A stretch of 64,000 nucleotides of DNA, taken from positions 1-64,000 of the forward strand of contig DATJPY010000052.1 in the NCBI GenBank assembly GCA_035506135.1. The letters run 5' to 3'. Positions within the stretch are counted from its first letter, which is position 1. Each line of letters opens with the position of its first letter. A model generated the notes under the pieces. The model was not told the origin of the DNA and searched no databases. It saw only the letters and a list, made by a program, of their open reading frames with translations. Shown piece by piece: positions 23,792-36,791 of this stretch. This stretch comes from DATJPY01 sp035506135 (GTDB lineage Bacteria > Myxococcota_A > UBA9160 > PR03). Both the position numbers and the translations under genes were made by a program.

Positions 23792-26449
23792 CTAATACCC
23801 CTTCAAGAACTCCCTGACCCCCGGCTCCTGCACCGACCGCGAGGCGATGCAGAGGTCGATCCCCTCGAGCGCCTGCGCCAGCGTCCGCGGACCGCCGGGG
23901 AGTTTCGGCGCGCGCTCGCGGAAGAACTCGGCGACCTCGCTCCGATGAGCCGCGTCGCAGAAGCCCTCGCCCGCTACCGGCAGGTAACCCGAGATCTCCC
24001 GGGGCAGACGCGCCACGACGGCGTCGTAGTGGGTCTTGATGAAGTCCCACGCGATCTGCCGGCCCATCGGCCAGCGGCCGATGGAGAACAGGATCTCGTA
24101 GGCTTCACGCGAGTCGATCGCCGGGGAGAGGAAGAACTCGAGCGCCTCGCGCGCGAGTGCCGCGTCCCGGAAGCATCCCAGGGCATTGAGGAGACGCAGC
24201 TCGTCGCGCCGCGACTTTTCCGCTTTCGCCGCGTCCCGGAAACGCTCGAAGAGCGCGCGGTCGCCGTGCGTCGCGGCGGCCTCGAGGACGGCACCCGCCA
24301 TGTCGGCCGGCACCGCGCCGTGGTCGTCGAGCCAGCGCAGCGCCAGGCGCTTCGCCTCGGCCTGCAGCTCCGGCTCGTTGCCCTCCTCCGCGACGAAGCG
24401 CACGAGGTCCACGCGCAGGAGCTTCGTGTCCTCGCTGTCGTTGGAGCGGGCCACGAAGCCGAGCGACCGGGCGCGCGCGCCGAACATCTTCGAGACGAAG
24501 CGCGCGTAGTTCTGCTCGAGGTCATCGGGAACGAGGTGCTCGCGCACGTCGGCCGTGATCCGCAGCGTGGCCTCGACGGTCTGGCGCGAGGAGGCCGGCG
24601 AGAAGCGCGGAACGAGCGCGAGCGCCTCCGCCATCGGCACCGCCCCGGCCGCCGCCATCGCGTTGACGTCGCGGAGAACGCCGACGAGCTCCGCTTCCGT
24701 GAGCTTCGTGTCGGCCACCGCGAGAAGCTTCGAGAGCAGGTCGCCGCGATACAGGGCGCGGTAGTAGCCCGCCTCGCCGTCGTTGGCGAGCAGCCACGAC
24801 GGGCACGCCGTCGTGGGCGCGGGCGCCGCCCCGGTCGCTGCCGTCAGCAGCGTGCAGCGGCGGTCGTCCTTTCCTTCCGCGCCGGCGCGGGCGCACACGG
24901 GGATCTGCCACGTCTCGGCGCCCGACCCCTTCGACCCGAGAGGCAGCAGGCGCTTCTGCGACAGCGCGAGGCGCGGCTCGCCGCCGCCGCAGTCGAGCGA
25001 GACCTCGACGAGCGGCACGCCCGCCTGGTCGAGAAACGTCGAAAAGGCCGCGGCCACGCCCGGCCGGCTCGCCGCCTCGACCGAGGAGAGAAAGTCGTGC
25101 TCCGTCGCGCTGCCGTAGGCGTGGGCCGCGAGGTAGTCGTGGACGCCGGCCTGGAACTTCGGGGCGCCCACCCAGGCCTCGAACATCGTCAGCACCGCGC
25201 CGCCCTTGGCGTAGCTGATCTGGTCGAACGCGTTGGCGATGTCGTCGGCCGACTCGATCTCCTGCCGGATCTTGCGCGCGGAGACGAGCGTGTCGTTGTA
25301 CATGATGTTCGAACGGTTGACCACGCGGTCGACGGCGACGCCCCACTCGGGCTTCCACTCGATCAGCATCTTGTCCGCCATCCACGTGGCGAACGACTCG
25401 TTCAGCCAGACGTCGTCCCACCACGCCATCGTCACGAGGTCGCCGAACCACTGGTGCGCCATCTCGTGGGCGTTGTACGAAGCCTGGCGCCGCTGGAACG
25501 CGACGGTCTCTTCCTCCGGCGGCGCGATGAGCGCGCGCTCGTTCCAGCTGATCAGGCCCGCGTTCTCCTCGGCGCCGAAGGTCACGGCCTGCGGCACGGC
25601 GAGGTGGTCGAGCTTCTCGTACGGATACGGGATGCCGAAGTAGGCCTCCAGCTTCTCGAGCAGCGGCTTCGTCGTCTGCGCGGCGTAGCGGCCCTGCGAA
25701 GCCTTGCCGCGGGGCGTGACGATGCGGATCTTCGTCTTCTTCGAGCCCGCGGTGCCGGCGTCGAGATAGTCGAACGGGCCGACGCCCAGGGCGACGAGAT
25801 AGCTCGGCAGCGGCTCGGTCTTCTTGAACCGCACGACGCGGCCGCCGTCGGCCGCGGCCGAATCGGCCTGGATCGGCGTGTTCGAGACGGCCGTGGTCCC
25901 CGCCGGAATCCGGAGCGTCAGCTGCCAGGGAACCTTGTAGGCGGGCTCGTCGAAGCACGGGAACGCTCGCCGCGCGTCCGTCGCCTCGAACATGCTGAAG
26001 GCGTACCAGTCTTCGCCGTCTTTCTCGCGGAAGAGCCCCTGCGTCGACGACTCGTCGAGCTTTCCGGTGTACTCGACGTGGAGCGTCGCCGCGCCGGGGC
26101 CGACGGGCCGCTCGAAGGCAAAGCCCGCGAAGTCCTCGCCGCCCGGAATCGTCTTGACCGCGACGGTCCGGTCGGCCGCGACCAGCCAGGCCTTCGAGAT
26201 CTGGAGCTCCGTGGCGTTGAGCCAGAGAAACGAGGTCTTCTGCGAGAGCTTCAGCTCGACCGCGACGGAGCCCTTGAAGGTCTTCTGCGACGGGTTGATC
26301 GAGAGCTCGACGGCATAGCTCGTCGGCGCGGCGCCCGCGGGCAGCTTGAGCTTCGGAGGCTCCGGGGTCGGGGCCGAACCCGGGGACGCGAAGGTCAGGC
26401 CCGGGACGAGGACGGCCAGAATCGTGACGAAACGCGGAAAACGGCGCAT
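23792..26449 (-). CDS. M1 family zinc aminopeptidase, exported
   Basis: 885-residue gluzincin aminopeptidase. ATG 26449 is chosen for its Shine-Dalgarno sequence (GGAGAG) and signal peptide (FPRFVTILAVLVPGLTFA). The N-terminal saddle domain is followed by the catalytic domain with HEMAH at 328-332 and E351 (NESFATW). The substrate motif reads GAEEN (292-296) where M1 enzymes usually have GAMEN. A C-terminal ERAP1-like helical region completes the protein. It should remove N-terminal residues from peptides in the periplasm. It is head-to-head with another secreted metallopeptidase. Confidence 0.93.
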   Translation of the reverse strand: MRRFPRFVTILAVLVPGLTFASPGSAPTPEPPKLKLPAGAAPTSYAVELSINPSQKTFKGSVAVELKLSQKTSFLWLNATELQISKAWLVAADRTVAVKTIPGGEDFAGFAFERPVGPGAATLHVEYTGKLDESSTQGLFREKDGEDWYAFSMFEATDARRAFPCFDEPAYKVPWQLTLRIPAGTTAVSNTPIQADSAAADGGRVVRFKKTEPLPSYLVALGVGPFDYLDAGTAGSKKTKIRIVTPRGKASQGRYAAQTTKPLLEKLEAYFGIPYPYEKLDHLAVPQAVTFGAEENAGLISWNERALIAPPEEETVAFQRRQASYNAHEMAHQWFGDLVTMAWWDDVWLNESFATWMADKMLIEWKPEWGVAVDRVVNRSNIMYNDTLVSARKIRQEIESADDIANAFDQISYAKGGAVLTMFEAWVGAPKFQAGVHDYLAAHAYGSATEHDFLSSVEAASRPGVAAAFSTFLDQAGVPLVEVSLDCGGGEPRLALSQKRLLPLGSKGSGAETWQIPVCARAGAEGKDDRRCTLLTAATGAAPAPTTACPSWLLANDGEAGYYRALYRGDLLSKLLAVADTKLTEAELVGVLRDVNAMAAAGAVPMAEALALVPRFSPASSRQTVEATLRITADVREHLVPDDLEQNYARFVSKMFGARARSLGFVARSNDSEDTKLLRVDLVRFVAEEGNEPELQAEAKRLALRWLDDHGAVPADMAGAVLEAAATHGDRALFERFRDAAKAEKSRRDELRLLNALGCFRDAALAREALEFFLSPAIDSREAYEILFSIGRWPMGRQIAWDFIKTHYDAVVARLPREISGYLPVAGEGFCDAAHRSEVAEFFRERAPKLPGGPRTLAQALEGIDLCIASRSVQEPGVREFLKGY

Positions 26450-26581
26450 GAACTCTCCTTCGGACACACGAATCGCTGGGGTTTATTCGAATCGGGAGCC
26501 AAAAAGTTGCGAAATCGGGCCGCCCGGCAGCGCCCGGCGATCTCGATAGACTTCAAGGTCCGGGCAACCGGAGGAGGCTCG

Positions 26582-28669
26582 ATGCCCAAGTTCGTTCGCC
26601 GCGCGGCCGCCGCCGCGCTCGTTTCGGCCGGCGCGCTCTACGGACTCGCCGCGCCGCCAGGGGGGCAACCGCTCGTGAAGTCCGCGACGATCGACAAGCT
26701 CACGGCCGAGCTCGCCGCCAGGTTCGGCGAGTCGGAACGCCCGCGCATCGAGCGCGGCCTGAAGCAGGCCGCCGAGTTCTGGCGCAAGGAAGACGGCGGC
26801 GACGACGCGTTTGCCGACATGGCTCGCGCGCAGATCGCCGCGGACTCGACCGCGCGCAACGCGCTCTACGCCCGGATGGAGTTCGCGCTGGAGTCTCTCG
26901 ACGGCCACATGAACGAGATCGCGCGCGACTTTCGCCGGCAGTCCGACCTCGACCTCGGCGAAATCTACCCGTTCGACGAAGTGCTCGCCGGCTACGACCC
27001 GTCGGCGCACGTCGTCGACGACTTCTTCGACAACCGGCTGGCCTTCGCCGTCCTCCTGAACTTTCCGCTGACCACGCTCGAGCAGCGTCTGACCGAGGGC
27101 GACCACTGGTCGCGCCGCCAGTGGGCCGAGGCGCGGCTGGCCGAGCGCTTCGGCAAGCGCATCCCGGCCTCCGTCAACCTCGCGATCTCCGAGGCGCAGT
27201 CGAACGCCGCTCGCTACATCGCCCGCTACAACATCTGGACGCACCACCTGACCGACGTCCGGGGCACCCGGCTCTTCCCCGAAAAGCAGCGCCTCCTCGC
27301 CCACTGGAACCTGCGCGACCAGATCAAGGCCGACTATTCCGAAGGCAAGAACGGCCTCGCGCGCCAGCGCACGCTCGCGCAGGTCTGCGATCGCATCGTC
27401 ACGCAGACGATCCCCGACGTCGTCGTCGACAACCCGCACGTGGACTGGGACCCGGCGACCAACGCCGTTTGGCTCGCGAAGGTCCACGACTCGGACACCG
27501 CGACGCCGCCCGACATGAAGGTGACGAACGCGCCCGAGCCCGACACGCGCTACGCCACGCTGTTCGCCACCTTCCAGGCGGCGCGCCAGGCCGACCCGTA
27601 CTCGCCGACCGCGCCGACGCTGATCGCCCGCCGCTTCGACGAGAACCGCCAGATCCCCGAGGCGCAGGTCCGCGCGATGCTCGAGGAGGTTCTCTCGTCG
27701 CCGCTCGTGCCGCGGGTCGCGGCGCTGATCGAGAGCCGGCTCGGCCGGCCGCTCGAGCCGTTCGACGTCTGGTACAACGGCTTCCGGCAGCGCGGCGCGA
27801 TCACCGAGGAACAGCTCGACGCGATCGTCAAGAAGCGCTATCCGACGGCCGAGGACTACGAGCGCGACATCCCGAACCTCCTCGTCGCCCTCGGCTTTTC
27901 GAAGGAGAAAGCCCAGTACCTCGCCGCGCACATCGTCGTCGATCCGGCGCGCGGCTCCGGCCACGCCCTCGGCGCCCAGCGCCGCGCCGACAAGGCGCAT
28001 CTGCGCACGCGCGTCGAGAAGGACGGGATGAACTACAAGGGCTTCAACATCGCCGTCCACGAGATGGGCCACAACGTCGAGCAGACCTTCTCGTTGAACG
28101 AGGTCGACTCGACGCTGCTCGCCGGCGTGCCGAACACCGCGTTCACCGAGGCGCTCGCGTTCGTCTTCCAGGCGCACGACCTCGAGCTCCTCGGGCTCGC
28201 CAAACCGGATCCGAAGGCGCAGGCGCTCAAGACGCTGAACGACTTCTGGGCCACCTACGAGATCGCCGGCGTCGCGCTCGTCGACATGGCCGTGTGGCAC
28301 TGGATGTACGACCATCCCGACGCCAAGCCGGCGGACCTGAAGGCCGCCACGCTCGGCATCTGCCGCGACCTCTGGAACAGGTATTACGCCCCCGTCTTCA
28401 AGAAGAAGGACGTCGTCCTGACGCTCGGGATCTACTCGCACATGATCGACGCGATGCTCTACCTTCCGGACTATCCGATCGGCCACCTCATCGCGTTCCA
28501 GATCGAGCAGCAGATCGAGAAGAGCAAGAACCTGGGCGGCGATTTCGAGCGCATGGCGAAGATCGGCAACGTGGCGCCGGACATCTGGATGAAGGAAGCC
28601 ACCGGAGCCCCCGTCGGAGCCCACGCGCTGCTGACGGCGACGGAGAAGGCGCTGGCCGTGGTGAAGTAG
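26582..28669 (+). CDS. secreted HEXXH zinc metallopeptidase (M3/M2-like)
   Basis: 695 residues from ATG 26582, preceded by GGAGGAGG. It has a short signal peptide (VRRAAAAALVSAGALYGLAA). H493-E-M-G-H497 forms the zinc site and E523 (FTEALAF) is a likely third ligand, the spacing of a helical gluzincin. The body is mostly helical with a conserved GMNYKGFNIAVHEMGHNVEQ region. It resembles thimet/M3-type oligopeptidases in layout but does not match the usual M3 motif closely, so the subfamily is open. It is divergent from the M1 aminopeptidase, which suggests a shared role in peptide breakdown. Confidence 0.75.
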   Translation: MPKFVRRAAAAALVSAGALYGLAAPPGGQPLVKSATIDKLTAELAARFGESERPRIERGLKQAAEFWRKEDGGDDAFADMARAQIAADSTARNALYARMEFALESLDGHMNEIARDFRRQSDLDLGEIYPFDEVLAGYDPSAHVVDDFFDNRLAFAVLLNFPLTTLEQRLTEGDHWSRRQWAEARLAERFGKRIPASVNLAISEAQSNAARYIARYNIWTHHLTDVRGTRLFPEKQRLLAHWNLRDQIKADYSEGKNGLARQRTLAQVCDRIVTQTIPDVVVDNPHVDWDPATNAVWLAKVHDSDTATPPDMKVTNAPEPDTRYATLFATFQAARQADPYSPTAPTLIARRFDENRQIPEAQVRAMLEEVLSSPLVPRVAALIESRLGRPLEPFDVWYNGFRQRGAITEEQLDAIVKKRYPTAEDYERDIPNLLVALGFSKEKAQYLAAHIVVDPARGSGHALGAQRRADKAHLRTRVEKDGMNYKGFNIAVHEMGHNVEQTFSLNEVDSTLLAGVPNTAFTEALAFVFQAHDLELLGLAKPDPKAQALKTLNDFWATYEIAGVALVDMAVWHWMYDHPDAKPADLKAATLGICRDLWNRYYAPVFKKKDVVLTLGIYSHMIDAMLYLPDYPIGHLIAFQIEQQIEKSKNLGGDFERMAKIGNVAPDIWMKEATGAPVGAHALLTATEKALAVVK

Positions 28670-28701
28670 ACGACCATCCCAGGAGACCGAGGAGGCCGAC
28701 C

Positions 28702-29607
28702 ATGAGCGATCGCGACGACACCGCCGAACTTCCCGTCGTCCCGGCGGAGGCCGCGCCGAAGCCGGCCCCGCGCCCGGCCGTCGAGATCGACCTCGGCGCG
28801 CTGTCGGACCCGGGGCGCACGCGCAAGAACAACGAGGACCACTTCATGGCGGCGCGCTTCGACCGCAGGATGCGCACGCTCTCCTCGAACCTGCCGCCCG
28901 GGTACGTGCCCGCCGAATTCCTCGAGAGCTGCTACGCGTTCCTCGTCGCCGACGGCGTCGGCGGCGCGGTCGCCGGGGAGCTCGCCAGCCGCACGGCCGT
29001 GCAGGCGCTCGTGGATCTCGTCCTCGAGTCGCCGACGTGGATCATGCGCTTCGACGACGGCTACGGCGACCAGGTGCTCCAGCGCACCGAGCAGCGCTTC
29101 CAGAAGGCCCGCGAGGTGCTCGTCGCGCGGGCCGCCGAGGATCCCCGCCTGAAGGGCATGGCCACGACGATGACCTTCGCCTGCTCGATCGGCCGCGACC
29201 TGCTGACGGCGCACGTCGGCGACTCGCGCGCCTACCTCTTCCGCCGCGACGGCCGGCTCGAACGCCTCACGCACGACCAGACGATGGCGCAGTCGCTGGC
29301 CGACGCCGGCGCGATCACGCAGGCCGACGTCGAGCACCACCCGTCGCGCCACGTCCTGACGAGCGCGCTCGCCACGCGCGGGGCGTTCGTCCAGGTGCAG
29401 TTGAAGCACTCGCGGATCGACGACGGCGACGTCCTGCTGCTGTGCTCGGACGGCCTGACGGAAATGGTGCCGGACGCGACGATCACGCGCGTGCTCGCCC
29501 TGCGGGAGAAGTCTGCGGAAGCCTGCCGCCGCCTGGTCGACCTGGCGCTCGAGGCCGGCGGCAAGGACAACGTCACGGTCGTCGTCGCGCGCTACCAGAT
29601 CTCCTAG
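28702..29607 (+). CDS. PP2C-family Ser/Thr protein phosphatase
   Basis: 301 residues, ATG 28702 with AGGAGG-type ribosome-binding sites upstream. It has the metal-binding motifs of PPM phosphatases: DPGRTRKNNEDHF, VADGVGG, TMTFACSIG with HVGDSRAYLFR, DGLTEM, and GGKDNVTVVV at the end. It probably dephosphorylates targets of the Ser/Thr kinases of this genome, two of which lie within 20 kb. It lies 32 bp after the metallopeptidase on the same strand. Confidence 0.93.
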   Translation: MSDRDDTAELPVVPAEAAPKPAPRPAVEIDLGALSDPGRTRKNNEDHFMAARFDRRMRTLSSNLPPGYVPAEFLESCYAFLVADGVGGAVAGELASRTAVQALVDLVLESPTWIMRFDDGYGDQVLQRTEQRFQKAREVLVARAAEDPRLKGMATTMTFACSIGRDLLTAHVGDSRAYLFRRDGRLERLTHDQTMAQSLADAGAITQADVEHHPSRHVLTSALATRGAFVQVQLKHSRIDDGDVLLLCSDGLTEMVPDATITRVLALREKSAEACRRLVDLALEAGGKDNVTVVVARYQIS

Positions 29608-29640
29608 AACCCCCCGGGCGAGAAGCTTCTTTTTCGCCGT

Positions 29641-29658
29641 CTGATCCGTTTGCATCAG
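29641..29658. promoter_or_regulatory. imperfect palindrome upstream of the PFOR gene (candidate regulator site 2)
   Basis: CTGATCCGTTTGCATCAG, 36 bp before the start codon. It differs from the perfect palindrome before cydA at two positions, and the flanks (CCGT before, G-GCGCG after) are also nearly the same. Confidence 0.6.
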
Positions 29659-29694
29659 GGCGCGCGCCGCCGCGCCGTTTACGGTGGAGGCGTC

Positions 29695-33284
<3,590 letters not shown>

Positions 33285-33288
<4 letters not shown>

Positions 33289-34292
33289 CGATGGACCTCT
33301 CGACGACGTACCTCGGCTTCACGCTGCCGCACCCGCTGATGCCGGGCTCGTCCCCGCTCGCCGACGACCTCGACACGGTCCGGCGCCTCGAGGACGCCGG
33401 CGCCGCGGCGATCGTCCTGCGGTCGCTCTTCGAAGAGCAGATCGTCAGCGACGAGCTCGCGACCGTCCGCGCGTGGGAAAGCCCGAGCCACGCGCACGCC
33501 GAAGCGTCCTCCTACATGCCCGAGCCGGAGGTCTTCGCGCTCGGGACGCACGACTACCTGGAGCAGGTCCAGAAGATCAAGAAAGCGGTCCGCGTGCCCG
33601 TGATCGCGTCGTTGAACGGCACGACGCCCGAGAACTGGATCGAGTACGCGCGCCTGATCGAGCAGGCCGGCGCGGATGCCCTCGAGATCAACGTCTACGA
33701 GCTCGCGACCGACCCGCTGCAGTCGGGCGAAGACGTCGAGGACCGCACGGTCGCCGTCGTGGCCGCGGTGCGCGACGCGGTGAAGATCCCGATCGCCGCC
33801 AAGCTCTCGCCCTTCTACTCCTCGCTCGCGCACCTGGCGCGCCGCCTCGAGCGGGCGGGCGCCAACGGCCTCGTTCTCTTCAATCGGTTCTACCAGCCGG
33901 ACATCGACGCCGAGAACCTCGAGGTCGAGCCGCGGCTCTACCTGTCGAGCCCGGCCGAGCTCCTGCTGCGGCTGCGCTGGCTCGCGGTCCTGTCGGGCCA
34001 GCTCTCCGTTTCGTTCGCCGCGTCCGGCGGCGTTCACAACGCCCTCGACGCGGTCAAGGCGGTGATGGCCGGCGCGCACGCCGTGCAGATGGTCTCGGTC
34101 CTCCTGCGCCGCGGCCCCGAAACGCTCGTCCGCGTGCGGACGGAGCTCGCGCGCTGGCTCGAGGAGCACGGCTACGAGTCGCTCCGACAGATGCAGGGCA
34201 GCATGAGCTACGGACGCGGATCGGACCCCGCCGCGAACGAACGCTCCAACTACATGCGCATCCTCCAGAGCTGGCGCCCGGAGGACGCGTAG
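33285..34292 (+). CDS. dihydroorotate dehydrogenase-like flavoprotein
   Basis: 335-residue TIM-barrel protein of the PyrD-like family; start overlaps the PFOR stop (ATGA). It has LGFTLPHPLMPGSSPLADDL, IASLNGTTPENW, ALEINVYE, IPIAAKLSPFYSS and ASGGVHNALDAVKAVMAGA, matching FMN-binding strands of dihydroorotate dehydrogenase. The catalytic base region differs from true PyrD, and no pyrimidine genes are near. Proteins of this type often lie beside nifJ and may pass electrons to or from ferredoxin. Physiological substrate unknown. Confidence 0.85.
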
Positions 34293-34304
34293 GAGGCCCG
34301 GGTC

Positions 34305-34514
34305 ATGATCACGCTCGACGACTTCACGCTTCTGCCGCTCGGCGCCGTGGCGCCGCTCGAAGGAGAGATCGAGAACTGCCCCGTCTGCGGGCGCCGCGGC
34401 GTCGTCAAACGTCCCGAGAACGGCGCGGCGTACTGCCTCCACGCCGAGGAGTCCGAAATCCTCGGCGACGGCATGCGGACCGAGCCGACCGACTGCTGCG
34501 ACCTCGCGCCGTAG
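34305..34514 (+). CDS. small zinc-ribbon-like protein
   Basis: 69 residues with CPVC, a later YCLH and a DCC near the end, consistent with a single metal-binding ribbon (NCPVCGRRGVVKRPENGAAY). It starts 12 bp after the dehydrogenase-like gene with AGGAGG upstream, so it is probably in the PFOR operon. It could be a rubredoxin-like electron carrier or a structural zinc protein; the Cys spacing does not settle which. Confidence 0.65.
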   Translation: MITLDDFTLLPLGAVAPLEGEIENCPVCGRRGVVKRPENGAAYCLHAEESEILGDGMRTEPTDCCDLAP

Positions 34515-34517
34515 GAC

Positions 34518-35162
34518 TCAGCCGGCGAGCAGCCCCTGGAGGGTCATCAGCAGAAAGAACGCGATCACCACCTCGCTCACGATCCAGGAGTTTCGGGTCA
34601 TCCAGTCGCGCGCTTTCGGGAGCAGGTTCTTCGCGCGCTCACCGAGCAGCAGCAGGGCGAGCAAGGGAATCCCCGCCAGGGCGACCGTGAAGGCGGCGAC
34701 GATCAGGCAATGCCACCACGCCACGTCGTGGCGCGCAAGGGACGCCCCGACGGTGGCCATGCTGACGAGGTTGCCGGGCATCAGCAGAAACAGCAGGAAA
34801 CCGATCCTGAGCGCGAAGGCGGGCGTGGCGGTTTCGAGCCGCGCCATCCAGCGAGGCGGCTCCGTGCGCGCCCGATCCCGGAGCACTTTGATCCCCAGAA
34901 AGAGCAACAGGACCACGATCGCCACGTCGATGGCGTGTTCCAGCCGCAGGTCGCGGCCCGAATGCCACGCGGCCTTCCGGAATAGGCCGGTCAGCCCATA
35001 CGCGGCGGTCAGCCCGATGGTCGTGGCGGCGGCCGATCCCAGGAGAAAGAGGGCCGAGTCGCGTCGCGGCCGGACGCTCGTCGCCAGGAGAATGGCCGTC
35101 ACGATCTGAGGTCCGGCGACCATCACGAAGGCCATCGGCAGGACGGTCATCACCGCGCGCAT
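34518..35162 (-). CDS. GAP (Sap/LysE-like) family membrane protein
   Basis: 214-residue polytopic protein with about six helices, ATG 35162 chosen as the first start before the hydrophobic segment. MAGPQIVTAILLATS, FLLGSAAATTIGLTAAYGL and LLMPGNLVSMATVG resemble GAP-family transporters (related to mycobacterial Sap proteins and the LysE fold). Export of a lipid or small molecule is possible but not shown. Convergent with the PFOR operon and divergent from the porin gene. Confidence 0.6.
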   Translation of the reverse strand: MRAVMTVLPMAFVMVAGPQIVTAILLATSVRPRRDSALFLLGSAAATTIGLTAAYGLTGLFRKAAWHSGRDLRLEHAIDVAIVVLLLFLGIKVLRDRARTEPPRWMARLETATPAFALRIGFLLFLLMPGNLVSMATVGASLARHDVAWWHCLIVAAFTVALAGIPLLALLLLGERAKNLLPKARDWMTRNSWIVSEVVIAFFLLMTLQGLLAG

Positions 35163-35257
35163 CGTCGCGAGGTTACTCTCTCCCCGGGCCGCTTCCTCCC
35201 GTAGAATTCGGGGACTTTCGTCCACGGAAAGGAACGGCCATTCCGAGATCTCGATGG

Positions 35258-36721
35258 GTGTCCTTCGCGGCGCTCGCCCTGCTTTCCGCTCCGGCCATCG
35301 GGCAGGAGGACGAGCATCGTCCGCCCCAGCCGGGGGACGTGATCCTGACCGACAGCTTCGGCCACGCGGTCGGCGTCTCCCCCGACCAGATTCCCCGGAA
35401 GTACCTCCCGCCCCCGAGCGTCGGCATCGAGCGGCAGGTGCCGAATCCCGCGAGCGGCCGCCGGCTCCCCGACTCCGTGCTCGACCGCCTGAGCTCGGGT
35501 CGCGAGCAGACGTTCACGCTCTTCCCCGCCTCCCCACCCCTGCTGGCGCCGTACCTCGCCGCTCAGGACGAGCTCGGCAACACCGCGATCAAGCCGGGAT
35601 TTCTCATCGACGCGATGCCCCTCGCGCCGCTCGCGCAGGGACTCAAGTACTGGCTGGGGGCGCGCGGCTTCCGGTACAAGCTCGACCAGGACTTCGTCTA
35701 TACCGGCGTGCCGGACACCCCCTCGGGCTCGCCCAACCTCGGCCACTACTCGATGAAGCTGTATGCGAAGTGGGCCGCGTACGCGGATCCGGTGGCGGGC
35801 ACGGCCGGCTGGGTGAGCACGGAGCTCGGGGTCAAGGAAGGGCTCGGCGGCGCCGGCGCCAACCAGACCGCGCAGAACAACATCGGCTCCCTGACCGATC
35901 CGGACGGCATCACCGGCAAACGAGGCTTCCGCGTGCCCGAGCTCGCCTGGCAGCAGGCCCTCTCCCGAGGCCGGTTCGTCGCCGTCGCCGGCATGGTCAA
36001 CCAGAGCAACTACCTCGACGTGAACACGTACGCGAACACGGGCCGCGGCCAGTTCATGAACTCGGCGCTGATCAACAGCATGGTCCTCCCGCTGCCGAGC
36101 CACAACTTCGGCGTCAACCTCCAGTGGCAGCCGCACGACGACGTCTACGCGATGACGGGCGTCACGGTCGGCAACGCCTTCTCGAACGAAGCGCCCTGGA
36201 CGAACTTCTCCTGGGCGTACTGGTCGGTCGAGACGGAGCTCGGCTGGGCGCCGCGGGACGCCTTCGGCCTCGGTCCGGGCGCGTACCGCGTGCAGCCTTT
36301 CCTCGCGCGGGCCGGCGGCCCGACGGAGGGGGGCATCGGCTTCAACTTCGAGCAGCAGCTCGGACGCCAGTCCCCGGTCGCCTGGTTCGGCCGGTTCGGC
36401 GTCGGCGGCTCGCAGGTCTCCGGGGGCGCGTCGACGCAGGTCGGCACGGGCTTCACGGTCGAGGCGCCGCTCGTCCAGATCGGCGTCCTCCCCCACCACA
36501 TGAACGACGCCGCCGGAATCGCCTTCGCCTGGAGCCAGCCCTCGGCGACGCCGAGGACCGTCTACCACCGCAACGAGTACGTCGCCGAGACCTTCTACAC
36601 GATTCAGCTCGGTCCGATGATGCGTCTCGAGCCGGACTTCCAGCTCGTCTGGAACCCGGTCTTCGACCCCGATCCCGGGCCGTTCACGGTCGTGCACGCC
36701 CAGTTCATCCTGACCTGGTGA
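35258..36721 (+). CDS. OprB-like outer-membrane porin
   Basis: 487-residue beta-barrel protein, with a signal-like segment (SFAALALLSAPAIGQ) and alternating aromatic strands ending VVHAQFILTW, the C-terminal aromatic typical of outer-membrane barrels. The segments LAWQQAL, GRFVAVAGMVNQSNYLD, FGVNLQWQP and FWLV-like terminal strands agree with carbohydrate-selective porins of the OprB family. GTG 35258 starts inside the hydrophobic stretch; an upstream ATT at 35240 with AAGGAA before it would restore a basic N-region. It lies ahead of the sensor kinase and sulfatase genes. Confidence 0.65.
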   Translation: MSFAALALLSAPAIGQEDEHRPPQPGDVILTDSFGHAVGVSPDQIPRKYLPPPSVGIERQVPNPASGRRLPDSVLDRLSSGREQTFTLFPASPPLLAPYLAAQDELGNTAIKPGFLIDAMPLAPLAQGLKYWLGARGFRYKLDQDFVYTGVPDTPSGSPNLGHYSMKLYAKWAAYADPVAGTAGWVSTELGVKEGLGGAGANQTAQNNIGSLTDPDGITGKRGFRVPELAWQQALSRGRFVAVAGMVNQSNYLDVNTYANTGRGQFMNSALINSMVLPLPSHNFGVNLQWQPHDDVYAMTGVTVGNAFSNEAPWTNFSWAYWSVETELGWAPRDAFGLGPGAYRVQPFLARAGGPTEGGIGFNFEQQLGRQSPVAWFGRFGVGGSQVSGGASTQVGTGFTVEAPLVQIGVLPHHMNDAAGIAFAWSQPSATPRTVYHRNEYVAETFYTIQLGPMMRLEPDFQLVWNPVFDPDPGPFTVVHAQFILTW

Positions 36722-36759
36722 CCACCCCTCCCTCGGGCCTTCCGTGAGAGCCGCCGGCC

Positions 36760-36777
36760 GTGATGGAATCGCATCAG
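36760..36777. promoter_or_regulatory. palindrome upstream of the sensor kinase gene (candidate regulator site 3)
   Basis: GTGATGGAATCGCATCAG, only 14 bp before the start codon. TGATG...CGCATCAGG is shared with the sites before cydA and PFOR; the middle differs. At this position it could also block translation. Confidence 0.5.
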
Positions 36778-36791
36778 GGATTCGACCCAGT

